Assembly: GCA_937910265.1 (NCBI GenBank)
Contig: CALEPD010000135.1
Location: 1-7,376, forward strand
Length of the DNA: 7,376 nt
From: an uncultured Bacteroidales bacterium
Lineage (GTDB): Bacteria > Bacteroidota > Bacteroidia > Bacteroidales > P3
Direction: 5' to 3'
A model generated the notes under the pieces. That model was not told the DNA's origin and did no database searches. It saw only the letters and a program-made list of their open reading frames with translations. The translations under genes were made by a program, and so were the position numbers. Of this stretch, positions 1 through 6,696 are shown piece after piece. Each line of letters opens with the position of its first letter. Positions within the stretch are counted from its first letter, which is position 1.

Positions 1-1
1 G

Positions 2-1204
2 GGCACCCTCCCATATCTTTTTACAGGAGAGTTGGACAGTTTTGTCGATGCGATGTTCGAATCGGTATCAGGGTTCACCACCACAGGGTCATCGGTGATA
101 CCCCATCCTGAAAACCTTCCACCAAGTATGCTGTTATGGAGAAGTCTCACCCAATGGATTGGTGGCATGGGACTTATACTTTTCATCGTAATGCTGATGA
201 AGAGATTGAACATTGGGTCGAACATGCTATATAGTGCCGAATTTTCAGGAGGACTGCAACGCAAGCTACATCCGCACATCGCGACAAGTGTCAGGTTGAT
301 GTGGGCCACATACTGCCTGTTCACCCTGATACTAACCATTATCCTGATACGCTGCGGAAACGAAGGAATAAACTCGGTATGCCTGGCATTCAGCACAGTA
401 TCGACCGGAGGCTTTATGCCATACTGTGCCGGAATGGGCAACTACAACACCTCGACATTGATAGTGTTGGGCGTTGCCATGTTTCTTTGCGGACTGAATG
501 TTGCGTTACTGCACAAGCTGCTTTTCTTTAAATGGAAACAGATCAACCGCAACGAAGAGACCCGCTTATACGCTGTGATATTTGTCATAGCCGTGGCCAT
601 CGTCACCCTGTCGCTGCTATCAAAGGGGAATGGGTTGGGGAGTTCCTTAAGTTACGCCCTTCTTCACATTTCCTCGACCATATCCACCTGCGGATTTGTT
701 TTACAAGAACCAGAAGTCAATTCGCTGTGGGTGTCGGCAGTAACGTTTCTGTTGATATTTATCGGCACCTGCACAGGTTCGACAGGCGGCGGAGGAATCA
801 AGTTGAAACGACTAATGATTATATTCAAGTATGCCAAAAATTATTTCGTTTCGATGATTCATCCGGCTGTGGTGTCGGTGGTGAAGATTGATGACAACAG
901 AATACCCCAAGACTACATCAACAAAATATTTGCCTTTGTATTTTTATACTTGGTATTGTTGTTATGCGGTGCCTTTATGCTGACGCTTTGTGACGTATCG
1001 ATACACGACTCGATATGCATGGCCGGCACCAACCTTAGCAATATAGGGCCCTCGGCACTGATCAACAGCATGGGGGCGAATGTAGAGTACACCACACTTC
1101 CCGACTTGGGCAAATGGACATTGATGGGGCTGATGCTGGCCGGCCGGCTTGAGATATTCGCCATGCTTGCCATGCTCATGCCTGAATACTGGAGAAAAAA
1201 CTAA
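2..1204 (+). CDS. trkH: TrkH-family potassium uptake membrane subunit, first of a tandem pair (5'-truncated by window edge)
   Basis: The reading frame is open to the left edge, with GTLPYLFTGE preceding the TTG at position 32, so that TTG is not the true start. 400 residues are visible. Alignment to the downstream paralogue suggests about 85-90 N-terminal residues are missing. The family forms the membrane pore of Trk/Ktr-type K+ (or Na+-coupled K+) uptake systems and usually works as a homodimer gated by a cytoplasmic TrkA/KtrA ring. Four pore loops with their filter glycines are visible: SGFTTTGSS, FSTVSTGGF, SSTISTCGF and TNLSNIGPS. The GSTGGGGIK segment matches the conserved intramembrane gating-loop region of TrkH (family knowledge). 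Hydrophobic helices flank each loop. The gene ends in TAA 16 nt before the second trkH, so the two are very probably co-transcribed. No trkA is in the window; it may lie upstream, which I cannot see. Confidence 0.93.
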   Translation, partial: GTLPYLFTGELDSFVDAMFESVSGFTTTGSSVIPHPENLPPSMLLWRSLTQWIGGMGLILFIVMLMKRLNIGSNMLYSAEFSGGLQRKLHPHIATSVRLMWATYCLFTLILTIILIRCGNEGINSVCLAFSTVSTGGFMPYCAGMGNYNTSTLIVLGVAMFLCGLNVALLHKLLFFKWKQINRNEETRLYAVIFVIAVAIVTLSLLSKGNGLGSSLSYALLHISSTISTCGFVLQEPEVNSLWVSAVTFLLIFIGTCTGSTGGGGIKLKRLMIIFKYAKNYFVSMIHPAVVSVVKIDDNRIPQDYINKIFAFVFLYLVLLLCGAFMLTLCDVSIHDSICMAGTNLSNIGPSALINSMGANVEYTTLPDLGKWTLMGLMLAGRLEIFAMLAMLMPEYWRKN

Positions 1205-1220
1205 ACAGAACTGACAATAG

Positions 1221-2708
1221 ATGAATTCGTCTGACATAAAAGCCATTATGCGTTATGTAGGCTTTCTGCTTGTGGCAGAAGGCATACTAATGCTGTCGTG
1301 TTTGGTTCCGGCATTTCATTTCTCAGACGGCACATCGACAGACATCATCTGGTCAGGTTGCATCACGTTGGCTGTTGGCTTGGCTCTGGCACTATCGTTC
1401 AGCAAATACCGATCGATACAAGACCGGCGATGCTCGTACCTTCTGGTGGTTATCCTATGGGTTATACTTTCGATATTCGGATCGCTTCCTTTTGTAATAA
1501 CCGGTGTAACCAACTCATGGACAGATGCTTTTTTTGAAATCATGTCCGGCTTAACCTCAACAGGTGCGACCATTTTCGAAGACGTGGAGTCGCTGCCTTC
1601 TTCCATTCTGCTTTGGCGCAGCATGAGTCAATGGCTGGGCGGATTCGGCATTGTGCTGATTGTATTGGCATTGGCGCCAAAATTAGGCATCAACCGCTAT
1701 ACGTTGTACACTGCCGAAGCTTCGGGCGCAGACAACACCGGCAAGACCTCATCGAAAATGAGTAATACCATACGCAAAACCTTGTCGACATATATTTTTC
1801 TCACTCTGGTGTTTATCGTAGCACTGCTTTGTGCCGACATGTCGTTTTTCGATGCAGTCAACTTCACATTCTGCAACATCAGCAACGGTGGTTTTTCGGT
1901 CTACAACGACAGTGTCGCATCGCTGACCCACGCTCAACAATGGATCATAGCATGTTGCATGTTCCTCAGCGGAGTCAATTTCATGATGCTGTATATGATT
2001 ATCACGTTTAAATGGAGTCGGGTACGTCATAAATTGGACCAATTCTCATTCTACTGCGGTGTTATATTTTTGGCTTCCATTTTCGTGGTTGCAGTATTAT
2101 TCCAGAAATCAGAGATGCCCCTTGAAGACTCCATCCGGGTGGGAGTGTTCCAAACCATAAGCGTGGCATCAACCGCAGGCAGTGTTATCGAAGACACCAC
2201 AACTTGGTGGGCACCAGTATCGCTGATTTACCTCACCATTGCCTGCATTGGAGGTATGGCCGGCTCGACTTCAGGAGGAATAAAAGCCATGCGCGCGTTA
2301 ATATTGTTGCGAAATGTCCGTGCGATATTAAGCAATCGCCTACATCCTCATCGGGTAAACCCCGTGCGACTGAACGGACATCCTGTCTCCGACCAATTGA
2401 TAACAAATGTTCTTGTCGTATTCATATTGTTTCTGTTTTCCATATTTGCCGCATTCCTGATATTGCTTGTATGCGGAGTCAACAGCATAGAAGCCATCGG
2501 TGCAACAGTTGGCTGCATCACCTCGTATGGACCCGGACTGGGTGATTCAGGAGGATTCGGCAATTATGCACACTTTCCCGTATTGGCAAAATGGACCTGT
2601 TCGGTGCTGATGTTGCTTGGACGCCTGGAATATTTGTCATTGTTCATACTCTTTCTGCCCCGTTTCTGGAGCAGAAAAACACCACAACCCCAAACCGTCA
2701 TTCGATAA
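1221..2708 (+). CDS. trkH: TrkH-family potassium uptake membrane subunit, second of a tandem pair (complete)
   Basis: This is a complete 495-residue protein, a normal TrkH length. The first hydrophobic helices lie at residues 12-32 and 42-60. The four pore loops have filter glycines at G115 (LTSTGAT), G223/G224 (ISNGGFS), G320 (ASTAGSV) and G437 (TSYGPGLG). The gating-loop motif GSTSGGIK is at 348-355. It is a paralogue of the upstream gene, sharing for example LLWRS-SQW-GG and MFL-G-N---L----FKW, but it is clearly diverged and so not a recent duplication. The ATG at 1221 lies 16 nt after the previous stop. No Shine-Dalgarno site is seen, which is usual in Bacteroidetes. The predicted role is K+ translocation across the inner membrane together with a TrkA-like regulator. 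Whether it pairs with the first TrkH or with itself is unknown. Transport family is confident; ion specificity and coupling are inferred. Confidence 0.95.
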   Translation: MNSSDIKAIMRYVGFLLVAEGILMLSCLVPAFHFSDGTSTDIIWSGCITLAVGLALALSFSKYRSIQDRRCSYLLVVILWVILSIFGSLPFVITGVTNSWTDAFFEIMSGLTSTGATIFEDVESLPSSILLWRSMSQWLGGFGIVLIVLALAPKLGINRYTLYTAEASGADNTGKTSSKMSNTIRKTLSTYIFLTLVFIVALLCADMSFFDAVNFTFCNISNGGFSVYNDSVASLTHAQQWIIACCMFLSGVNFMMLYMIITFKWSRVRHKLDQFSFYCGVIFLASIFVVAVLFQKSEMPLEDSIRVGVFQTISVASTAGSVIEDTTTWWAPVSLIYLTIACIGGMAGSTSGGIKAMRALILLRNVRAILSNRLHPHRVNPVRLNGHPVSDQLITNVLVVFILFLFSIFAAFLILLVCGVNSIEAIGATVGCITSYGPGLGDSGGFGNYAHFPVLAKWTCSVLMLLGRLEYLSLFILFLPRFWSRKTPQPQTVIR

Positions 2709-2745
2709 CACAACGGAATTCGGCTCATCCAAAGCCGACATTGTG
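2709..2745 (+). other. Two-tier hairpin directly after the second trkH stop, possible 3' end structure
   Basis: The arms CGGCT (2721-2725) and AGCCG (2733-2737) enclose a 7-nt loop. An outer pair CACAA (2709-2713) and TTGTG (2741-2745) can close over them, starting at the first base after the stop codon. There is no T-run, so it is not a classical intrinsic terminator. It could stabilise the trk mRNA end or be chance. Confidence 0.35.
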
Positions 2746-2758
2746 GATACCCGATTCC

Positions 2759-2823
2759 AAAAGAATAAGCCTGCTGCAGTATTCCGTGTGGAACAACACA
2801 CATTCTCCTGCACAGGCTTATTC
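2759..2823 (-). terminator. Long hairpin with T-run, probable terminator of the oxyR operon
   Basis: A perfect 11-bp inverted repeat, GAATAAGCCTG (2763-2773) and CAGGCTTATTC (2813-2823), continues inward after a one-base bulge. TGCAG (2775-2779) pairs with CTGCA (2808-2812). After a symmetric 6x6 internal loop, GTGTG (2786-2790) pairs with CACAC (2797-2801), and the apical loop is six bases. Read on the minus strand, the stem is followed by TTTT (2762-2759). The site lies 28 nt beyond the oxyR stop, between convergent genes, and could also stop trkH transcripts from the other side. The structure is seen directly; its terminator role is inferred. Confidence 0.65.
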
Positions 2824-2851
2824 CAATATGTTTCAAAACCGAATCAGTGGC

Positions 2852-3775
2852 TCACAGAATAATAGGTCGTTTGATGTAATTATTCTGCATTTTCAAGGGA
2901 ACAATTCTTTTGAGCACATCGATTACTGTTTGGACAAGGCGTTGACGGACTTCATCCTCCCTTATGTATAGCGAAACATTGCGGTAACTGATGTAATCGC
3001 CGATGATGGGACGGACATTTTCCATCTGGTCATCGGTAAGGAAATCGAGGTGCATTTCGGGGATGATGGTAAAACCCCCATTTCTGTCGACGATACGAAT
3101 CAGCGTATCGATGCTACCTGCCTGGTAAACATGGTTACCCAAATCCTTACCCTTGCAGAAACTGATTACGCTATCTCTAAAGCATTGGGCTTCTTTCATC
3201 ACCCACATACATTTCATGTCGAGTTCGCCTATATCAAACTCCTTGTTTTGATGGCTACAGTAATTTGACATATAGACATAGAAAGGTTCCCTATATAGGG
3301 GGATTTCGAAAATACCCGGCACAGCATTGCCGCTGATTGCAATTGCAAAATCGATATCACCTTTATGCAAATCGCTCTGCATGGGGGAAACCTTCATTTC
3401 GTCGATGGACAAATCGACATCTTGATAATCGCTGGAAAAGATATCGATGATTGACGGCACGAGATAAGGTGCCACGGTAGGTCCGACAGAAAGTCGCATT
3501 GGACCTGAGACCACGCCTTTTTCATCACCGACCATTTCTTTGATGCGCCGCGCCTCGCTGACAGCTTTCTGAGCCTGACGCACCACCTTTTCGCCTATAG
3601 CAGTGGGACGCACATATTTGCTGGAGCGGTCAAACAATCTGACACCCAACTCATCTTCAAGCTTGACGAGCAGGGCGGACAACGTAGGCTGTGTGATGCC
3701 GCACGCTTCGGCAGCCTGCTGGAAATGGCGATATTTATCAACCGCCAGTATATATTCCATTTGTTGAAGAGTCAT
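2852..3775 (-). CDS. oxyR: OxyR-type LysR-family peroxide-sensing transcriptional regulator
   Basis: The protein is 307 residues, close to the 305 of E. coli OxyR. I chose the ATG at 3775 (MTLQQMEYIL) because the frame upstream of it is inside the preceding gene and has no LysR homology. A winged HTH fills residues 1-60 (AAEACGITQPTLSALLVKLE), followed by a linker helix and an effector domain from about 90 to 295. The redox pair is intact: C198 and C207 lie in CFRDSVISFC, the same spacing as C199/C208 of E. coli OxyR. T100 in the VGPTVAPYLVP stretch corresponds to the pocket threonine of the family. Peroxide should oxidise C198 and form a disulfide that switches DNA binding. The gene starts 2 nt after the stop of the flavoprotein gene and has no Shine-Dalgarno site, suggesting translational coupling. 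The regulator is therefore distal in the operon it may control. Confidence 0.94.
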   Translation of the reverse strand: MTLQQMEYILAVDKYRHFQQAAEACGITQPTLSALLVKLEDELGVRLFDRSSKYVRPTAIGEKVVRQAQKAVSEARRIKEMVGDEKGVVSGPMRLSVGPTVAPYLVPSIIDIFSSDYQDVDLSIDEMKVSPMQSDLHKGDIDFAIAISGNAVPGIFEIPLYREPFYVYMSNYCSHQNKEFDIGELDMKCMWVMKEAQCFRDSVISFCKGKDLGNHVYQAGSIDTLIRIVDRNGGFTIIPEMHLDFLTDDQMENVRPIIGDYISYRNVSLYIREDEVRQRLVQTVIDVLKRIVPLKMQNNYIKRPIIL

Positions 3776-3777
3776 AA

Positions 3778-5481
3778 CTATACGGGTATTTTCACACTTG
3801 AAGCGTGTTGGTTGAACATATCTTTTGCCACCATCGAATACAATGCGTATCCGCCTGCGATGCTGAAGCACTTAAATCCATGTGCCTGCAAGATGCGACA
3901 AGCCGTGTAACTACGCAAGCCGCTTTGACAAGTGACGTACACCGGCTTCGAGGGGTCGAGTTCAGACAAACGGTCGCGCAATGCATCGAGCGGGATGTTA
4001 ACAAAACCGTCGACGTGTCCCAACCGGAATTCGGAATCGCGACGTACATCGAGCAATGTCACGCTGCCGTCGCGAGGCAAGGCCAACACTTTTCCCCAGA
4101 AACACTGGGGCAAAAGACCGTTAGCCACATTCTCGACCATATAGCCAACGATGTTGACCGGATCCTTTGCCGATGAGAACGGAGGGGCATACGCCAAATC
4201 GATATCCTTGAGGCTGACTGCCGAGAGTCCGGCATGAATGGCTGTTGCAAATACATCGATACGCTTGTCGACCCCATCGGTACCAACAATCTGCACGCCC
4301 AGTAGCCGCAAATTGTCGTGCGACCACAAGACCTTGATATACATTGGCCTTCCTCCGGGATAGTATCCAGCATGAGATAGTGGCGAGAGGTAGGTTTTGT
4401 CATAAACGATGCCATTGTCGCGGGCCATGCTTTCGGTGATACCCACTGTGGCCACCGTCATATCCATCAGCTTGAACACCGACGTACCCAGGGCGCCGGA
4501 ATAACGGGAGTCGCGTCCACAAATATTGTCGGCTGCCACACGGGCCTGTTTGTTGGCCGGACCTGCCAGAGGAAGCCTTACCTGCTTGCCCGAGACCTTG
4601 TGCACGACCTGAACGGCATCGCCGACTGCAAAAATATCCTGCACCGGAGTCTGCATACGGTCGTCGACCACAATTGAGCCATTTTCCGCCAGCGGAATAC
4701 CGGCCTCGGCAGCGAGTTTGCTTTCGGGAGCCACACCCATGGCAAGAATCACCATGTCGGCTGATTCACTCTCGTTGTTGCTGAACATCACTTGCACCAT
4801 GTTGCCCACTTGGAGAAACCCCTCGACAGTGGTCTCGAGGCGCAAACGGATACCGTAGCCCCTCAACTGAGTATGGACAAAGGAAGCCATATCGCGGTCG
4901 AGCTGAGGCATCACCTGTGGGGTTTGGTCGACCAAGGTCACCGAAATGCCCTTGCGGTGGAGATTTTCGGCCATTTCCAATCCCACAAATCCGCCACCGA
5001 CTATAACGGCACTGTGGACACTGCCACTGTTGACAAGCCATTGCAACTGAGAGGCATCCTCGACGTTGCGCAGCGTATAGATGCGCTGCAACCCTATTCC
5101 GGGCAACTGCGGACGAATGGGAGCGGCACCTGTTGAAATGACCAATTTATCGTAGGCATATTCAAACAGGTCTCCATCCAAAAGATTCTTGACTTCGACC
5201 ACCTTTTTGTCGGTATTTATCTTAAGCACTTCGTGCCGCACACGTACATCTATGCGGTAGTTGGCCCACAGGGACTCGGGGGTTTGAAGCAAGAGGGCAT
5301 CCTTATGCTCGATGACCCCACCCACAAAATAGGGCAAGCCACAATTGGCATAAGAGACATGCGCCGAGCGCTCAAATATGGTAATATGCGCCTGCTCATC
5401 CAATCGCCGGATGCGCGCGGCAGCCGTTGCGCCACCAGCCACACCACCTATAATCACAATTCTTTTTGAATTTTTAGACAT
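3778..5481 (-). CDS. CoA-disulfide/persulfide reductase-type FAD flavoprotein with C-terminal rhodanese domain (CoADR-RHD)
   Basis: This is a 567-residue cytoplasmic fusion. Residues 1-450 form a pyridine-nucleotide-disulfide oxidoreductase of the single-cysteine type. The FAD-binding GGVAGGATAAARIRR is at 12-26, the redox cysteine C47 is in SYANCGLPYFVGG, the NAD(P)H-binding GGGFVGLEMAEN is at 162-173, and a second FAD segment DIFAVGDAV is at 282-290. Y373 and Y431 (YAPPFSSAKDPVN) are spaced like the two catalytic tyrosines of CoA-disulfide reductases. Residues about 472-552 form a rhodanese domain with active-site C518 in the loop CQSGLR. Such fusions reduce CoA disulfide or CoA persulfide and polysulfide. 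NADH-dependent peroxidase or rubredoxin-reductase activity by relatives cannot be excluded. The start is backed by AAAGGAGA (5496-5489) at 7-nt spacing. It is the middle gene of rubredoxin-CoADR-oxyR. Substrate assignment is inferred. Confidence 0.9.
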   Translation of the reverse strand: MSKNSKRIVIIGGVAGGATAAARIRRLDEQAHITIFERSAHVSYANCGLPYFVGGVIEHKDALLLQTPESLWANYRIDVRVRHEVLKINTDKKVVEVKNLLDGDLFEYAYDKLVISTGAAPIRPQLPGIGLQRIYTLRNVEDASQLQWLVNSGSVHSAVIVGGGFVGLEMAENLHRKGISVTLVDQTPQVMPQLDRDMASFVHTQLRGYGIRLRLETTVEGFLQVGNMVQVMFSNNESESADMVILAMGVAPESKLAAEAGIPLAENGSIVVDDRMQTPVQDIFAVGDAVQVVHKVSGKQVRLPLAGPANKQARVAADNICGRDSRYSGALGTSVFKLMDMTVATVGITESMARDNGIVYDKTYLSPLSHAGYYPGGRPMYIKVLWSHDNLRLLGVQIVGTDGVDKRIDVFATAIHAGLSAVSLKDIDLAYAPPFSSAKDPVNIVGYMVENVANGLLPQCFWGKVLALPRDGSVTLLDVRRDSEFRLGHVDGFVNIPLDALRDRLSELDPSKPVYVTCQSGLRSYTACRILQAHGFKCFSIAGGYALYSMVAKDMFNQHASSVKIPV

Positions 5482-5488
5482 AACACAT

Positions 5489-5496
5489 TCTCCTTT
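5489..5496 (-). promoter_or_regulatory. Strong Shine-Dalgarno site for the CoADR-RHD gene
   Basis: AAAGGAGA on the minus strand sits 7 nt before the ATG at 5481 and fixes that start. It stands out because the other genes in this block have AT-rich leaders without such a site, which fits an internal operon gene needing its own ribosome entry. Confidence 0.75.
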
Positions 5497-5502
5497 CCAT
5501 AA

Positions 5503-5667
5503 TTAGTGTGACAGCTGAGAAAAAGAATCTTTTCCGACTCCACAGAGCGGACATACAAAATCGTCGGGGAGATCGTTCCACGATGTTCCCGGGGCGATGC
5601 CGGATTCCGGCACACCATTTGCGGATTCATATACCCATCCGCAAACATCACATACATAGTTTTCCAT
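5503..5667 (-). CDS. Rubredoxin, 54 residues
   Basis: This short complete frame starts MENYVCDVCGWVYES and ends CPLCGVGKDSFSQLSH followed by TAA. The Fe(Cys)4 ligands are C6, C9, C39 and C42 in the standard CxxCG...CPxCG arrangement. Y4, Y13, W30 and F37 supply the aromatic core expected of a rubredoxin, and the length matches the family (about 52-56 residues). It is a small soluble one-electron carrier. Its natural partners here are the rubrerythrin upstream and possibly the flavoprotein that starts 21 nt after its stop, which could act as electron donor (inference). No Shine-Dalgarno site precedes the ATG; the leader is AT-rich and shares a motif with the thioredoxin leader. The gene is easy to miss in automated calling because of its size. 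Confidence 0.95.
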   Translation of the reverse strand: MENYVCDVCGWVYESANGVPESGIAPGTSWNDLPDDFVCPLCGVGKDSFSQLSH

Positions 5668-5677
5668 AACAATAATA

Positions 5678-5692
5678 ATTTAATTGGTTTTT
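5678..5692 (-). promoter_or_regulatory. Rubredoxin leader motif shared with the thioredoxin leader
   Basis: On the minus strand the 15-mer AAAAACCAATTAAAT differs at one base from the motif before thioredoxin (7060-7074). The shared core AAAAACCAAT ends 15 nt before the rubredoxin ATG and 14 nt before the thioredoxin ATG. It may be an A-rich translation-enhancing leader, which would imply that rubredoxin mRNA has its own 5' end. The role is inferred. Confidence 0.4.
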
Positions 5693-5712
5693 GATTTTTG
5701 TTTTTATACATT

Positions 5713-5750
5713 GCCGGCTGCCAACGGTAAGTAGCGTTGGCAATACCGGC
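5713..5750. repeat. Two-tier palindrome upstream of rubredoxin (candidate operator or RNA hairpin)
   Basis: The inner arms TGCCAACG (5719-5726) and CGTTGGCA (5735-5742) pair perfectly over an 8-nt spacer. The outer arms GCCGG (5713-5717) and CCGGC (5746-5750) extend the stem after 1 and 3 unpaired bases. It is 45 nt from the rubredoxin start. No T-run follows on either strand in the expected place (an A-rich stretch follows on the minus strand), so an intrinsic terminator is not supported. Confidence 0.5.
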
Positions 5751-5882
5751 CATTTGTGACTTTATTCCTTGTTGTCGGTTTGCCTGTCGGTTATACAGCC
5801 CGCTATAGCTTTTCGTCCGATACTTGGCGTCGGGCCGACAGAAAGGCTAAAATACCACGAAGTCAATTCACAGAGGTCGCTC

Positions 5883-6587
5883 TTAGTAATTCTCAGCAGT
5901 TATTTCGAAATAAGCCTGGGGATGGTCGCATACGGGACATACATCGGGAGCCTGCATACCCACAACAATATGACCGCAATTACGGCATTCCCAAACCTTT
6001 ACACTGCTTTTCCTGAACACCTCCTGGATTTCGACATTGTGCAACAAGGCACGATATCGCGACTCGTGACGTTTTTCGATATCGGCAACCATACGGAATT
6101 TTGCCGCCAATTGGGGGAAACCTTCGGCCTCAGCCGTATTGGCGAATTGGGCATACATTTCGGTCCATTCATAATTCTCGCCCTCGGCGGCAGCAACGAG
6201 ATTGTGCGCCGTATCGCCGATGCCGTTCAACTCTTTGAACCAGAGTTTTGCATGTTCCTTCTCGTTGTCGGCAGTAGTTTGGAAGATGGCCGCAATTTGC
6301 TCGAAACCCTCTTTCTTTGCCTTGGAGGCGAAATAGGTGTATTTATTGCGAGCCTCCGATTCGCCCGCGAAAGCAGCCTTCAGATTCTTCTCTGTCTGGG
6401 TGCCTGCGTAGGGATTTGAGGGGTTTTCCGCCACTTCGGCAAACACAGACTTATCCTTCCGGCAACGGGGACATTTCCAATCTTGAGGTAAGTTAGCGAA
6501 ATCAACACCCGGAGCTATGCCATTGGCCGGATCGCCCACTTGGGGGTCGTAAACATAGCCACATACTGAACATTTGTACTTTTTCAT
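5883..6587 (-). CDS. rbr: Rubrerythrin with rubredoxin domains at both ends
   Basis: The protein has 234 residues, against about 190 for classical rubrerythrin. Residues 1-52 are a rubredoxin domain (C6, C9, C39, C42; MKKYKCSVCGYVYDP). Residues about 62-190 are the ferritin-like four-helix diiron domain with ligand motifs AGESEAR (E76), NEKEH (E109, H112), YEWTEMY (E140, E143) and IEKRH (E171, H174). Residues 197-234 are the usual C-terminal rubredoxin-like domain (C201, C204, C217, C220). Rubrerythrins reduce H2O2 to water in the cytoplasm of anaerobes using electrons from NADH through rubredoxin-type centres. The extra N-terminal domain could act as a built-in electron donor. In it the residue after the last cysteine is Arg (CPRCRKD) where glycine is usual. 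The ATG at 6587 has an AT-rich leader. It lies between thioredoxin and free rubredoxin. Confidence 0.95.
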   Translation of the reverse strand: MKKYKCSVCGYVYDPQVGDPANGIAPGVDFANLPQDWKCPRCRKDKSVFAEVAENPSNPYAGTQTEKNLKAAFAGESEARNKYTYFASKAKKEGFEQIAAIFQTTADNEKEHAKLWFKELNGIGDTAHNLVAAAEGENYEWTEMYAQFANTAEAEGFPQLAAKFRMVADIEKRHESRYRALLHNVEIQEVFRKSSVKVWECRNCGHIVVGMQAPDVCPVCDHPQAYFEITAENY

Positions 6588-6696
6588 AATATTTGTCTTT
6601 AAAACAGGTTAGCAATGATTTTAGGTGGACTCTATAAATTCCACATTTGCAATCGGAATCCTAAAAAACGCGAGGAAGCAAAGGATTGAGACCACA
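6588..6696. other. 109-nt gap between thioredoxin and rubrerythrin
   Basis: I see no gene and no convincing TAnnTTTG promoter or T-tailed hairpin on the minus strand, so rubrerythrin could be reached by read-through from thioredoxin. TTAG-N7-CTAT at 6621-6635 is a near match to the OxyR pattern, but it is only 34 nt from the start codon. Confidence 0.4.

Larger units (their letters stand above)
5668..5882. other. 215-nt intergenic region between rubrerythrin and rubredoxin with two inverted repeats
   Basis: No gene is supported here. Next to the rubredoxin start is an AT-rich leader. Further out lies a two-tier palindrome (5713-5750, listed separately). Closer to rubrerythrin, CTGTCGG (5784-5790) and CCGACAG (5835-5841) form an inverted repeat, with GCCCG (5798-5802) and CGGGC (5831-5835) able to pair inside it. 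The direct repeat TGTCGGTT occurs at 5773-5780 and 5785-5792. I found no TAnnTTTG promoter on the minus strand and no T-run after either hairpin. Confidence 0.5.

Noticed and set aside
32..34. TTG at 32 as the start of the first trkH
   Set aside because: The frame is open upstream to the window edge, and the residues there (GTLPYLFTGE) align with the second TrkH at about residues 87-96. The gene is truncated by the window, not starting there.
3776..3871. 32-residue N-terminal extension of OxyR
   Set aside because: It lies entirely within the end of the flavoprotein gene in another frame and has no LysR similarity; MTLQQMEYIL at 3775 is the standard family start.
5729..5736. TACCGTTG on the minus strand (loop of the palindrome) as a -7 element for rubredoxin
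   Set aside because: It has one mismatch to TAnnTTTG and no TTTG at 19-21 nt upstream; too weak to call.
5454..5753. 99-residue minus-strand frame overlapping rubredoxin
   Set aside because: It shares the DNA of the rubredoxin gene in a different phase and has no motif; the rubredoxin frame carries all four iron ligands.
5784..5841. CTGTCGG/CCGACAG inverted repeat as rubrerythrin terminator
   Set aside because: The arms are 44 nt apart and no T-run follows on the minus strand; described within the intergenic entry instead.
5769..6419. 216-residue plus-strand frame opposite rubrerythrin
   Set aside because: It is antisense to a well-supported rubrerythrin gene and shows no recognisable domain.
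6621..6635. TTAG-N7-CTAT as an OxyR site for rubrerythrin
   Set aside because: It matches 8 of the 10 specified bases, but it is only 34 nt from the start codon with no promoter recognisable between, so an activator role is hard to place. Kept only as a note.
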